31,713 bases of DNA from the NCBI GenBank assembly GCA_964385645.1, contig CAYLPT010000197.1:1-31713 (forward strand), given 5' to 3'. Made by a program: the position numbers and the translations under genes. Below the pieces are notes generated by a model that saw only the letters and a list, made by a program, of their open reading frames with translations, ran no database searches and was not told the DNA's origin. The stretch comes from CAYLPT01 sp964385645 (GTDB lineage: Bacteria > Armatimonadota > Hebobacteria > Hebobacterales > Hebobacteraceae). Of the stretch, positions 15,968-24,216 are shown piece after piece (within the stretch, counting starts at the first letter, position 1; every line of letters starts with the position of its first letter).

Positions 15968-17752
15968 ATGGACAGACTGACGCCGACGCTGGCGCTGCTG
16001 ACCGCGGGTGCGGTGGCCTCGGTCACCGCGCCTCTGGCCGAGGCGCAGATGCGCCCGAAGAGGATCATCGCCAGCGGCTGGGATGTGCCCACTCCCCAGC
16101 AGCTTAGGAGGGACCTCGCGGCAGTCGAGGAGCTGCCCATTGACGGCGTGCTCGTTGAGATCAGGGCCTTCGGGCAACCCGACGATGTCAACCAGTGTCC
16201 GCTCCGAGAGGCCTTCCGAGACCGGCGCTGGGAGCGCCATTGGTTCACGCAGAGCGTCGAGGACCTTCGGGCCGTCCGTTCCCTCCGCCTCACTCACAAC
16301 TTCGCGAACCTCAACGCCAACCCCGGCAACGTTGACTGGTTCGATGATGCAGGCTGGGAGAACGTCGTTGACCACTGGCGCATCGCGGCCTGGATCGCGC
16401 GGGAGGGCGGCCTGAAGGGCATCGCTTTCGACCCCGAACCATACACCGAACCATATCGCCAGTTCAAGTACGCCGCCCAGCCCAACCGGCAGCGCTACAC
16501 CTTTGCCGAGTACTACGCGAAGGCCCGCCAGCGCGGCCGCGAGGTGATGCAGGCGGTGATCGAGGAGTACCCGGACATCACGATCCTGACGTACTTCATG
16601 AACAGCTACGTGGCGATCTCGCACCGCTGGCTGGGGCCGCGGGCGGCCGGGCTGCCCGACCCGACGGCCGCGCTCCTGACCCACGGCTATGGGCTGTATC
16701 CGGCCTTCATTGATGGGTGGCTGGACGTGCTGCCGCCCGCCGCCACCCTGGTGGACGGCTGCGAGCTCGCCTATGGCTACGCCAGGCCAGCCGAGTTCTG
16801 GGAGGCGGCCGCCCGAATCAAGGGTGACGGACAGGAGGTGGTGTCCCCCGAGAACCGAGCCAAGTACCGGGCCCAGGTGGAGGTGGGATTCGGCATCTAC
16901 GTGGACGCCCATCACCCGGTGCTCGGCGGGCGCTGGGCGCTCGACCTCGGCGAGAGGTCGCCCGCCGAGATGTTGGAGCACAACGTCCGGGCCGCGCTCG
17001 CCGCCGCCGACCAGTACATCTGGCTCTGGGGTGAGAGGGGGCGCTGGTGGCCGGAGCCCGGCGACACCGCCAAGTGGCCCGGGCAGCCGGTGCACCCACC
17101 CTGGCCCGAGCAGATCCCGGGCATCGTCGAGGCCCTCGAGGCGGCACGGGAGCCGCGCGCCGCCAGGCGGCGACAAGTCGAGGCGGCAGGGCGCGAGGCG
17201 CGGGCCCTGCTCGAGTCCGGGCAGGCTCAGAACCTGGCCCGCAACCCAGGCTTCGACCGCGGCCCGGACGAGACCCTGGTCGGGGCGCCCGCCGAGTGGT
17301 GGACCTGGCAGAGCGAGGAGTCCGACGGCGACTTCGCGTGGGACCCCGACGTGGGAGCTGCGGCCCCGGGCTCGGCCCGGCTCAGCCGCGTCGGCGAGGG
17401 ATGCTACGGCCAGGAGCACGAGGTCACGCCAGGGCAGCGCTACTTCGTCACCGCGGCGTGCCAGGTGAGGGGACAGGGAAGCCCCTCCCTGACCGTGCGG
17501 TGGAAGACGCCTGAAGGCGTCTGGCTGGAGGAGGCACAGCTCGATCAGAGCGCCGACTGGCTCTATCAACGGCCGCCCACCGGTGAGTGGCACGAGCTGT
17601 CGTTGGCCGTCACCGTCCCCGAGGGGGCCGGCAGACTGGTGCTGCTGCTAGGAGTCGGCGGCCAGGTCTCTGACCGCGACGTCGCCTGGTTCGACGACGT
17701 GCTGGTGGTCCAACTCACCCGCGCGGAGGATGCGTGCCACCGTGCAGGGTGA
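15968..17752 (+). CDS. Secreted 'DPEPY' family protein with C-terminal carbohydrate-binding-like domain
   Basis: The ATG at 15968 is preceded by GGGAGG. The 594-residue product starts with a signal peptide ending near PLAEAQ (about 27). Residues 30-400 are the paralogue of the protein at 9621-10799: DVPTP, DWFDD (123-127), DPEPYT (155-160), YGLYPAF, SPEN (E295) and LEHN appear in the same order. An Arg/Ala-rich helix (about 395-420) leads to a beta-sandwich-like module (about 420-594) that begins NLARNPGFDRG and ends VAWFDDVLVVQL, resembling CenC-type or galactose-binding-like carbohydrate-binding domains. A secreted glycoside-active enzyme is a reasonable inference, with E157 and E295 as candidate catalytic acids. 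Secretion and paralogy are well supported; activity is not known. Confidence 0.88.
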   Translation: MDRLTPTLALLTAGAVASVTAPLAEAQMRPKRIIASGWDVPTPQQLRRDLAAVEELPIDGVLVEIRAFGQPDDVNQCPLREAFRDRRWERHWFTQSVEDLRAVRSLRLTHNFANLNANPGNVDWFDDAGWENVVDHWRIAAWIAREGGLKGIAFDPEPYTEPYRQFKYAAQPNRQRYTFAEYYAKARQRGREVMQAVIEEYPDITILTYFMNSYVAISHRWLGPRAAGLPDPTAALLTHGYGLYPAFIDGWLDVLPPAATLVDGCELAYGYARPAEFWEAAARIKGDGQEVVSPENRAKYRAQVEVGFGIYVDAHHPVLGGRWALDLGERSPAEMLEHNVRAALAAADQYIWLWGERGRWWPEPGDTAKWPGQPVHPPWPEQIPGIVEALEAAREPRAARRRQVEAAGREARALLESGQAQNLARNPGFDRGPDETLVGAPAEWWTWQSEESDGDFAWDPDVGAAAPGSARLSRVGEGCYGQEHEVTPGQRYFVTAACQVRGQGSPSLTVRWKTPEGVWLEEAQLDQSADWLYQRPPTGEWHELSLAVTVPEGAGRLVLLLGVGGQVSDRDVAWFDDVLVVQLTRAEDACHRAG

Positions 17753-17854
17753 CACCCCGGAACGTTTCTCGACACGACAGCACCCTGATGCTCTGCGCGC
17801 AGTCGCCCCGGACACTTAGCACAACGCGCAGACCAACGCTGAGAGAGGATTGCC

Positions 17855-19204
17855 ATGAAGCAGCTACGAGCAGGCGCGGGAAGCGCGGTGATCACGCCGC
17901 CCCTGGGGGCGCACATCGCCGGCTACTTCGAGGACCGCATCGCGGTGGATGTGCATGACGATCTGTACGCCCACGCGCTGGTGCTGGAGTCGGGCGAGGA
18001 CGTGGCAGCAATCGTCGAGTGTGACCTGATCCAGCTCCACCTGGAGGACGTCAACCGCGCGCGGCGGCTAGCCCAGGAGCAGACGGGCATCCCCGGCCGC
18101 CACATCCTCATCGCGGCCACCCACACCCACTTTGGGCCGGACGTGACCCGTGGGACGAACGTGATCCACGGGATTGACTATCTCGACTGGCTCCCCGGGC
18201 GGATCGCAGATGCCGTCAGGATCGCGCAGAACCGATTGGTCGCCGCGGCCGTCGGACATGCGGTGGGCCAGTGCCCGGAGGAATGCCACAACCGCAGGTA
18301 TCTGATGAAGGACGGAACGGTGGTCACCAATCCCGGGTACCTGAACCCCGAGGTGGTCGCGCCAGTGGGGCCTACCGACCCCGAGGTCGGCCTGGTCGCG
18401 TTCGTGGACAATGACCTGAGGCCGATCGCGGTGCTGGCCAACTACGCCCTCCACTACGTCGGAGGGCAACACGGGGCGGTGGGCTCACTGGCAGCCGGGA
18501 TGACGCCGGTTGATGTGAGCCTGACGGCCGACTACTTCGGCGCCTTCCGCCGCTCCCTCCCGCGCATGGCCGGGGCTGAGTTCCTCGCGATTATGATGAA
18601 CGGGTGCTCGGGCGACATCAACAACATTGACGTCTTCCGGCCCGCGCCCGACTATCCCCATCCCTGGTACCAGATCGAGCGGGTGGGAGATGTGGTGGCG
18701 GCTGCGGCCTACAAGGCCCTGCGCGGCATTCGCACCACGGACTTCGTGCGGCACGCCAAGATCGCGGTGGCCAGCGATGACTTCGAGTTCCGCCGCCGCG
18801 AGTTCACTCCATCCGAGATCGAGGCCGCGCGGCGCTTCGCGGGAGGGGACACGCCAAAGAACCTCGCCGACCGCGCGTGGCTGGAGAGCCATGCTATCCT
18901 CAGCCTCAGCCAGCAGCCGCTCGCGTGGCAGACTGAGATCCAGGCCCTGCGCGTGGGGGAGGTGGCGGTGGTGGGCTTGCCGGGGGAGATCTTCGTGGAG
19001 CTGGGCTTGGAGATCAAGAGCAAGTCCCCGTTCCCGCGGACGCTCACGTGCGAGCTCGCCAACGACTGCTTGGGGTATATCCCGACCCCACAGGCCTTTG
19101 AGAACCCCTCCTATGAGGTCTACACCACCCCGGCCTCCCCCGCCACTGGCCCCGCGATGGTCGCCTCCGCGCTCTCGCTGCTGCAGCGGCTGGCGGACGC
19201 CTGA
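17855..19204 (+). CDS. Neutral/alkaline non-lysosomal ceramidase-like hydrolase
   Basis: The ATG at 17855 has AGAGGA upstream. The 449-residue product starts GAGSAVITPPLGAHIAGY, typical of the neutral ceramidase N-terminal family. ILIAATHTHFGPD (H90, H92) is the zinc-site region; NYALHYVGGQHG and MMNGCSGDINN are the other conserved metal-side blocks; VVGLPGEIFVELG and GYIPTPQAFENPSYEVYT lie near the end. Although named for ceramidases, many bacterial relatives sit in sugar-degradation clusters and their substrates are unknown. There is no signal peptide, unlike secreted ceramidases, so it probably works inside the cell on an amide or ester released from the glycoside. It is the last gene of the co-directional set, 102 bp after the secreted DPEPY gene. 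Confidence 0.88.
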   Translation: MKQLRAGAGSAVITPPLGAHIAGYFEDRIAVDVHDDLYAHALVLESGEDVAAIVECDLIQLHLEDVNRARRLAQEQTGIPGRHILIAATHTHFGPDVTRGTNVIHGIDYLDWLPGRIADAVRIAQNRLVAAAVGHAVGQCPEECHNRRYLMKDGTVVTNPGYLNPEVVAPVGPTDPEVGLVAFVDNDLRPIAVLANYALHYVGGQHGAVGSLAAGMTPVDVSLTADYFGAFRRSLPRMAGAEFLAIMMNGCSGDINNIDVFRPAPDYPHPWYQIERVGDVVAAAAYKALRGIRTTDFVRHAKIAVASDDFEFRRREFTPSEIEAARRFAGGDTPKNLADRAWLESHAILSLSQQPLAWQTEIQALRVGEVAVVGLPGEIFVELGLEIKSKSPFPRTLTCELANDCLGYIPTPQAFENPSYEVYTTPASPATGPAMVASALSLLQRLADA

Positions 19205-19213
19205 GCCATGTGA

Positions 19214-19312
19214 CTGACCCACGGTCAGCATTGAGGCCTGACCTGCTTCGTTCTGGCCAACTTGCCCTGAGGGGCCCTGTCGTTCCGCCTGCAGCGGTCA
19301 GCCGTCGGCTGA
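19214..19312 (+). terminator. Two small hairpins after the ceramidase-like gene
   Basis: CTGACC-CAC-GGTCAG (19214-19228) and TCAGCC-GTC-GGCTGA (19298-19312) are perfect 6-bp stems with 3-nt loops soon after the stop. Neither has a T-run. They may end the sugar-locus transcript. Confidence 0.3.
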
Positions 19313-19455
19313 GGTCGCCCTGAGCCGTCCCGTTGGTGGAAGTTCGCGCTTGGGATGCTACTGCATCCTGCCGGCGTGGGGACGGGAGGGTGGCACAACC
19401 ATGGCGGATGGCCTCAGGTGGCGCGCGTGCCGCGCACTGCAAAGCGGATCACAGG

Positions 19456-19664
19456 CCGCTGCGAGCGCGGCTCTATCCTGCTCACCTCCAGCCGCTCTCC
19501 CGCGGAGTGGGTGGAGGTCTTCGGGGACGCGCTCCTGGCCTCGGGGTGCCTGAGGCACCTTCACCCACCATGCCCGGGTGACCGTGATCACCGGGGAAAG
19601 CTACCGCCAGCGCCATCGCAGGAAGGAGGTGAGGCCAGCCCCCAAGCCGACCAGCAAACAGTGA
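19456..19664 (+). pseudogene. IstB (IS21-family helper ATPase) C-terminal relic, frameshifted
   Basis: From 19460 the frame reads CERGSILLTSSRSPAEWVEV and then FGDALLASGCL, the C-terminal AAA+ part of IstB that normally runs 'YERGS..LTSNR....W...FGD'. Near 19560 the match moves to the next frame, HHARVTVITGESYRQRHRRK, which ends at the TGA at 19662-19664. Walker A, Walker B and everything before them are missing, and no istA is present. A palindrome CAGTGATC-GTC-GATCACTG (19659-19677) overlaps the stop codon. It belongs to a different IstB lineage from the relic at 24217-24659. Confidence 0.72.
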
Positions 19665-19705
19665 TCGTCGATCACTGCACGCAACGACCCGCAATCACAG
19701 AACGA

Positions 19706-19739
19706 TGGTACACATCAGGGGGTGGCCGGTGGTACACAT
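19706..19739 (+). repeat. IS21-type terminal repeats
   Basis: TGGTACACAT occurs at 19706-19715 and again at 19730-19739, a 24-bp period, about 40 bp after the IstB relic's stop codon. Multiple direct copies of a short transposase-binding repeat are usual at IS21-family ends, so this probably marks the right end of the lost element. Confidence 0.5.
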
Positions 19740-20068
19740 GGGGCGGCTACTGACACGCTGCTGCCTGCCTTCACCGGCGGCCCCACCTGCGAAGTGATGG
19801 ACGGCGTGGCCGCGCTGGCGCCGAGCGACTGCAGCGCGATGGCAGCGAACCCTCGCTTGCAGTATCCGCTCGTCTTCGGTACCTACGCGCGCAACCGGCG
19901 GTGTGGCGGCGCCCGGGAGCGCGGGTCTGCCTGGGCTCGTCCGTCGCCAACCCCTCGGGGGAGGCCCTCTAGCCGGGGATCGCTTTATGCGCCAGGGTAT
20001 GCGGATGGATGCGGGACTGCACGCCTGCGCGACGAACTTAGCTCCCGGAGGCGCATGAGGAGGCGCCG
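19740..20068. other. Gene-free stretch before the beta-helix gene
   Basis: About 330 bp. An open frame crosses it (19722-20072), but its product is Arg/Ser/Gly-rich with no family signature and it has no ribosome-binding site, so I do not call it. The last bases contain GAGGAGG, the ribosome-binding site of the next gene. No convincing promoter was seen. Confidence 0.45.
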
Positions 20069-21232
20069 ATGAGACCGATGATCTGGCTGGCGTTAACGCT
20101 CCTGGTAGGCCGAGCCGGGTGGGCGAGGGCCGACGCGGTGGTGGCCTGCGACAGGGAAGCCGTCCGGCAGGCGGTTCTGAGCGCGACGCCGGGCAGCCGC
20201 ATCCTGGTTGCCCCGGGGGAGTACGCGGGCGGGCTCTGGTTCGGGGACGTTCGGGGCGAGCCCGGTCGGCCCATCGTGATCGCGGCCCAGGACCCCGAGA
20301 ACCCGCCGGTGTTCAGCGGTGGGGGCAACGTGATGCAGTTCAGCAACTGCGTGCACCTCGAGCTGCGCGACCTCACCCTGGTCCGTGGCACCTCCAACGG
20401 TCTGAGCATAGACGACGGCGGCAGCTACGAAACCCCGGCCCGGCACATCGTACTCCGCGGACTGCGGGTTGAGGACATCGGCCCGGAGGGGAACCGGGAC
20501 GGGATCAAGCTCTCCGGGGTTGCGGACTTCCGCGTCGAGGGCTGCACGATCGAGCGCTGGGGGACCGGGGGCTCGGGCATTGACATGGTGGGGTGCCACC
20601 GGGGCGTGATCGAGGACAACGTGTTCCGCTCCCGCTCACCGGAGGCGGGCGAGGCCGTGCAGGCGAAGGGCGGTACCACGGGCATCGTGGTGCGGCGGAA
20701 CCTGTTCGACAGCGGCGGAGCGCGGGGGGTGAACATCGGCGGGAGCACCGGCCTGCAGTTCTTCCGGCCCCCGCTGGTATTGGGGGAGGAGCACTACGAG
20801 GCGAAGGACATCCGGGTGGAGGGCAACACCTTTGTCAGCGGGACCGCGGCCGTCGCCTTCGTAGGCCAGGACCAATGTGTGGTCCGGTTCAACATCATCT
20901 ACCGGCCGCTGCGATGGGCGCTGCGCATCCTTCAGGAGACCACCGAGGAGGGATTCGTGCCCTCCCGCAATGGGGAGTTCACGGACAACATCGTCGTCTT
21001 CCGCTCCACCGAGTGGGCGTCCGGGGGGGTCAACGTCGGCCCCAACACCGCGCCCGAGACGTTTACGTTCGCCCGCAACCTCTGGTACTGCATGGACCGC
21101 CCTGAGCTCAGCCACCCCGACCTTCCCTCTCCGGAGCTGGACGGGATCTACGGACAGGACCCTCTGTTCCGCGATCCCGGGCGGGGAGACTTCAGCCTTC
21201 TGCCCGGCAGCCCGGCCGCGGGGCCGTTGTGA
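20069..21232 (+). CDS. Secreted right-handed parallel beta-helix protein
   Basis: The ATG at 20069 follows GAGGAGG. The 387-residue product has a signal peptide (about 1-22, hydrophobic ALTLLVG core, ending ARADA). VRQAVLSATPGSRILVAPGE is the usual opening of pectate-lyase-like and polysaccharide-lyase-6-like beta-helix proteins. Repeating turns follow, for example HLELRDLTL, HIVLRGLRVEDI, DFRVEGCTIERWG, RGVIEDNVFRSRS, GIVVRRNLFDS and DIRVEGNTFVSG. It ends with the typical DPLFRDPGRGDFSLLPGSPA. Such proteins bind or cleave polysaccharides outside the cell; the catalytic residues are not identifiable by eye. It stands alone between insertion-sequence relics and may be part of the neighbouring sugar locus, separated by insertions. 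Confidence 0.9.
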   Translation: MRPMIWLALTLLVGRAGWARADAVVACDREAVRQAVLSATPGSRILVAPGEYAGGLWFGDVRGEPGRPIVIAAQDPENPPVFSGGGNVMQFSNCVHLELRDLTLVRGTSNGLSIDDGGSYETPARHIVLRGLRVEDIGPEGNRDGIKLSGVADFRVEGCTIERWGTGGSGIDMVGCHRGVIEDNVFRSRSPEAGEAVQAKGGTTGIVVRRNLFDSGGARGVNIGGSTGLQFFRPPLVLGEEHYEAKDIRVEGNTFVSGTAAVAFVGQDQCVVRFNIIYRPLRWALRILQETTEEGFVPSRNGEFTDNIVVFRSTEWASGGVNVGPNTAPETFTFARNLWYCMDRPELSHPDLPSPELDGIYGQDPLFRDPGRGDFSLLPGSPAAGPL

Positions 21233-21515
21233 AGACGAGGCGCAGGCAGCGCTGAGACCGGCGCGTCGACTTCGGCGATCGGCGCCGGCCGGGCCGGAAC
21301 CGCCCGGAGTCGGGGGTCAGGCCGGAATCGGGAGAGCGCGCTCTGAGGGCGGCGTTGGCACGCCAGATGAGTGAGGGTGGGGGGCGATCACCGGCCGTAG
21401 GCGGCTGCGCAGACAAGCAGGGAAGGAAGCTCCGCCCTCGACAGGAGGAGTGGGCCGGCCCCGATTTGGCGGACGCCTCGATAGCAGGGATGGTACAACA
21501 GGATCGAGGTGAGCC

Positions 21516-21725
21516 ATGGGAAAGCGACGGCGATTCGCGAGCGAGCTCAAGTCCGCCGCAGGCGGATTCGCCGCCCTCGAATCCGAGCTGGGCCTGCATC
21601 GGCTCCGACCGACGCGGCAGCAGGCGCGCAGGGAGACGTCTGGGTATCTGGAAGTCCTCTGCAGCCTGCAGGGGCTGCACTCGTCGCCGGGGTACCAGAC
21701 CCCGGTTGGGTCCGAGGCCGGTGAC
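21516..21725 (+). pseudogene. IS3-family transposase relic: OrfA start joined to OrfB end
   Basis: The frame opens MGKRRRFASELKSA, the start of an IS3-type OrfA ('KRRRF..EFK'). After about 20 residues it jumps to TRQQARRETSGYLEVLCSLQ and GLHSSPGYQTPVGSEAG, the C-terminal end of OrfB ('AR...F.YIE.FYNR.R.HS.LGY.TP..FE'). About 300 residues, including the DDE core, are missing. The frame stays open to 21887, but the later part has no transposase similarity. The 280 bp upstream (21233-21515) hold GC-rich palindromic sequence and no gene I can support. Confidence 0.75.
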
Positions 21726-21807
21726 CAGGCCCGGGCCGCCTGCAAGGTGTCCACTTCCTCGGGCCAGGTCACCCCTGGGCCCGGACAGGATGAGGCGTGT
21801 CCCGACC

Positions 21808-23196
21808 CTACCCGCTCTGGACACACTGCCCCGGCTCGGCATCCCCTGGAGGCTGCTGGGGCGCGAGCCACCTGCGAAGCCACTTGAGCGCGTCGGCCTG
21901 CATCGCGACGTTGAACTCGTGCGGCGCGTCGTAGTACCTCAGATCGGCGTGCTCGGGAGCGCCCGCTTTGGCGTAGACCGCCGCTATCTTGGCGTAGGCC
22001 TCCGCAACCCCTCTCGGCGTGAACAGCTGGTCCCGTCGGCCGTGGATGACCATGAGGGCCCCGGGGCAGCACAGCGAGACTAGGTCGGGCAGGTCAACGA
22101 GCCCATAGGCCCCGCTCACATACTGGCAGTGGTGGGTATTGAGCGGTCTGTAGGCGAACATCTCGCCATAGCTTGTCATCCAGCCGACCACCACCGCGCA
22201 CTTCACCCGCGGTTCCATCCCCGCGAACTGCGCACACCGGAAGCCGCCCATTGAGAGCCCCACACAGCCGATCCGCTCCGGGTCAACCTCAGGGCGGGTC
22301 AGTAGGTAATCGAGGCTCCGGATCTCATCCCTCAGCCAGATGCCCTGCCAGGTGTGCCCGATGGCACCCAGCGCGCGGGCGAGCATGTCCTCGGCGCAGC
22401 CGCTCTGTGCGTTGGCGTGCTGGATATCCTCCCTAGTCTCCACCCGGGCGTGATCGTTCACTCCGCGCGCGATGTCCTCATCGGAGATGAAGCGCCGCTC
22501 TCCCCAGTAGAAGGCGTCAATGACGATCACCGCGAACCCGGCGCGGCATAGATCGGTGGCGTACGAGCGTCCGCCGTAGAACCGCTGCTTGAGCTCGCTG
22601 AGCACCGGGTGCTCGTCCTCCACCTCCACGATCTTCTCCTTGCCCCAGTAGTACATGCCCCCGTGGTCGTGGAAGCAGACCAGACCGGGTACCGGGTACT
22701 GGACGTTCTTCGGGATCAGCACATAGGCCGGCACGCGCGTTCCCGGCGCCGAGTCGAAGTACACCTTCTCGCGGAGGTAGTCTCCCTTGTCCACCCGCGC
22801 CACCACTGCGGCGTCGAAGTTCCCGGGTGCCACCTTCTCCGGGATCAGCTCCCAGAGACGCGATCTGGCCAGAGACTTCCACTGCTCCAGATCGCGGAAC
22901 TCCTCGCGCAGGAACGACAGCGCGAACGCGGACTGCTGCTGCAGCCCTCGCAGAAAAGGGTACAGACTGCCCAGCGGAGTTCCCGACTTGACGCGCTGGC
23001 TGATCACACCTTGCTCCAATCCTGTCGTTTGCCTCGCGCCCACAGCCTTCACCCCGACGTTCGCGTGCCGACCCGCGCGGCCGAAGGCGCGGAGAGCGCT
23101 CGGCGAGACGACCGCGGCGACGAGAGTCCTCGCCGCCTGCGCGATAAGTTCCCTGCGAGTCCACGCGGGCGATAGCCAACTGCCCGGTGCAGGCAC
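21808..23196 (-). CDS. Alpha/beta hydrolase with Tat-like N-terminus
   Basis: The frame is open from 23418, but its first 74 residues are the antisense of the DUF6785 fragment. I start at the GTG at 23196, which has AGGAG six bases upstream, giving 462 residues. The N-terminus has TRRELIAQAARTLVAAVV, similar to a twin-arginine signal. The hydrolase core shows VPAYVLIPKNVQYPVPGLVC, the oxyanion-side FHDHGG, the nucleophile elbow GLSMGG (S315), HGRRDQLF (D389) and DAPHEFN (H426), a complete triad. The layout fits acetyl-xylan-esterase or dienelactone-hydrolase-like enzymes of the abhydrolase superfamily, often found with sugar clusters. It follows the DUF6785 fragment by 32 bp on the same strand, so the two were probably one operon. 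Confidence 0.88.
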   Translation of the reverse strand: MPAPGSWLSPAWTRRELIAQAARTLVAAVVSPSALRAFGRAGRHANVGVKAVGARQTTGLEQGVISQRVKSGTPLGSLYPFLRGLQQQSAFALSFLREEFRDLEQWKSLARSRLWELIPEKVAPGNFDAAVVARVDKGDYLREKVYFDSAPGTRVPAYVLIPKNVQYPVPGLVCFHDHGGMYYWGKEKIVEVEDEHPVLSELKQRFYGGRSYATDLCRAGFAVIVIDAFYWGERRFISDEDIARGVNDHARVETREDIQHANAQSGCAEDMLARALGAIGHTWQGIWLRDEIRSLDYLLTRPEVDPERIGCVGLSMGGFRCAQFAGMEPRVKCAVVVGWMTSYGEMFAYRPLNTHHCQYVSGAYGLVDLPDLVSLCCPGALMVIHGRRDQLFTPRGVAEAYAKIAAVYAKAGAPEHADLRYYDAPHEFNVAMQADALKWLRRWLAPQQPPGDAEPGQCVQSG

Positions 23197-23228
23197 GCGG
23201 ATCTCCTGACTGGCGGCCGGGCCTTCGG

Positions 23229-23640
23229 TCAGTACGCGAAGAGCCCCCACCGCTGGGTGACGCCGAAGATGGCCGAGAGGACCGTGATCGGCAGCTTCGT
23301 GATATAGTAGCCCAGCACCAGCCCCAGCGCGATGGGCTGCAGGGAGCGAAACGGCCTCAGGCCCCCGTAGCGCAGCGCCAACGTGGCCGCCAGCCACCCG
23401 ATGAAGACGCTCGCCCACATCATGTGGTTGGTCATGTAGGTGCTAGCGATGACGAAGCCGTAGGGGCTCAGCGGCCACCACATGCACCGGCTCTGCAGGT
23501 AGGTTGTCAGCAGCACGACAGCTGCGCCGGCGCCCATCGCCAGCCCCAGGTGAGCCTGGGCCGCCGCGGGGTCGCGCAGGTTCGCAGCCAGCGGGACATA
23601 GATGGACCAGTTCGGCCAGGTCCAGGGCGAAGAGGGGAAG
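23229..23640 (-). pseudogene. C-terminal fragment of a second DUF6785/DUF6784 membrane protein
   Basis: On the minus strand the residues CMWWPLSPYGFVIAST, FIGWLAATLALRYGGLRPFR and LQPIALGLVLGYYI line up with WWWPFHPVGYIIANS, FLVGWSAKTLVLRYGGLRLY and TFPVAIGLIVGDML of the complete protein at 7598-9562. Only the last 130 or so of about 650 residues remain; similarity stops near 23630, where unrelated sequence begins. The ATG that opens the frame at 23669 lies in that unrelated sequence. The stop at 23229 is intact. The upstream part was therefore removed by deletion or insertion, leaving the hydrolase without a complete transporter partner. Confidence 0.75.
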
Positions 23641-23667
23641 GCCGGAGACAGCTCTCTTGCGGCCAAC

Positions 23668-24000
23668 ATGGCGGCCTACCTCGCCTATGTGGGAGAGACG
23701 GCCGAGCGCCCGGTGACCAGGCTTGTGGATTCACGGCCCTTTGTGCACCTCTGCGATCTGGCGATTATCGCGGGAGAGAAGATACATCAGGTCTCTGAAC
23801 CCAATGCCACACGGTCCCAAGACGGCGACGACTACTTCGTCGTCATCCACGGCCTGGATGGGGTCGTGTCCCGTTTCCTGACCGATGACCTTTTCCCGAG
23901 CGAACAAGGGCTTCCGTGGGGTGCATCCGGCGGACGCGCCACTCCGGCCGACCTGCGTCGGCTGCCCGAGACGGTTGCCTCCATGATCGCGAGAACATAG
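23668..24000 (+). CDS. Hypothetical protein or fragment of about 110 residues
   Basis: The frame from the ATG at 23668 (it is open upstream to 23602) reads MAAYLAYVGETAERPVTRLV, then FVHLCDLAIIAGEKIHQV, DDYFVVIHGLDGVVSRFL and a charged tail ending SMIART. Third positions are GC-rich and the residue mix is protein-like, more so than the opposite strand. I do not recognise it and see no ribosome-binding site. It begins at the point where the DUF6785 fragment loses similarity, so it may be the surviving end of a gene brought in by the same rearrangement. From 24001 to 24216 I see nothing. Confidence 0.35.
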   Translation: MAAYLAYVGETAERPVTRLVDSRPFVHLCDLAIIAGEKIHQVSEPNATRSQDGDDYFVVIHGLDGVVSRFLTDDLFPSEQGLPWGASGGRATPADLRRLPETVASMIART

Positions 24001-24216
24001 CATCGTGAACACGAGGGAGCCACTACGTGTGGGTGCCAGGGGGACCGGAGACCGGGGCTGGGCGCCCGGAGCAGGTGCAGCCAGCACGAGCGGTCGAGCG
24101 AGGATGGGGCACGAGTGAGGCGTCGGGCGCTCGGCCGCGCGAGGGGTCGCGCGTGTGTCAAGGCCGGTCAAGAGCTCCCCATACCGCCGGTTGGAGACTT
24201 CCCACCCTGAGAGGGA

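Noticed and set aside
19722..20072. Forward frame before the beta-helix gene
   Set aside because: Low-complexity product, no ribosome-binding site, and it begins inside the IS21 terminal repeats.
21726..21887. Continuation of the IS3 relic frame
   Set aside because: Residues after the OrfB-like end have no transposase similarity and run into the antisense of the hydrolase gene.
23197..23418. Upstream extension of the alpha/beta hydrolase frame
   Set aside because: It is the shadow of the DUF6785 fragment; the GTG at 23196 has AGGAG at ideal spacing and precedes a signal-like segment.
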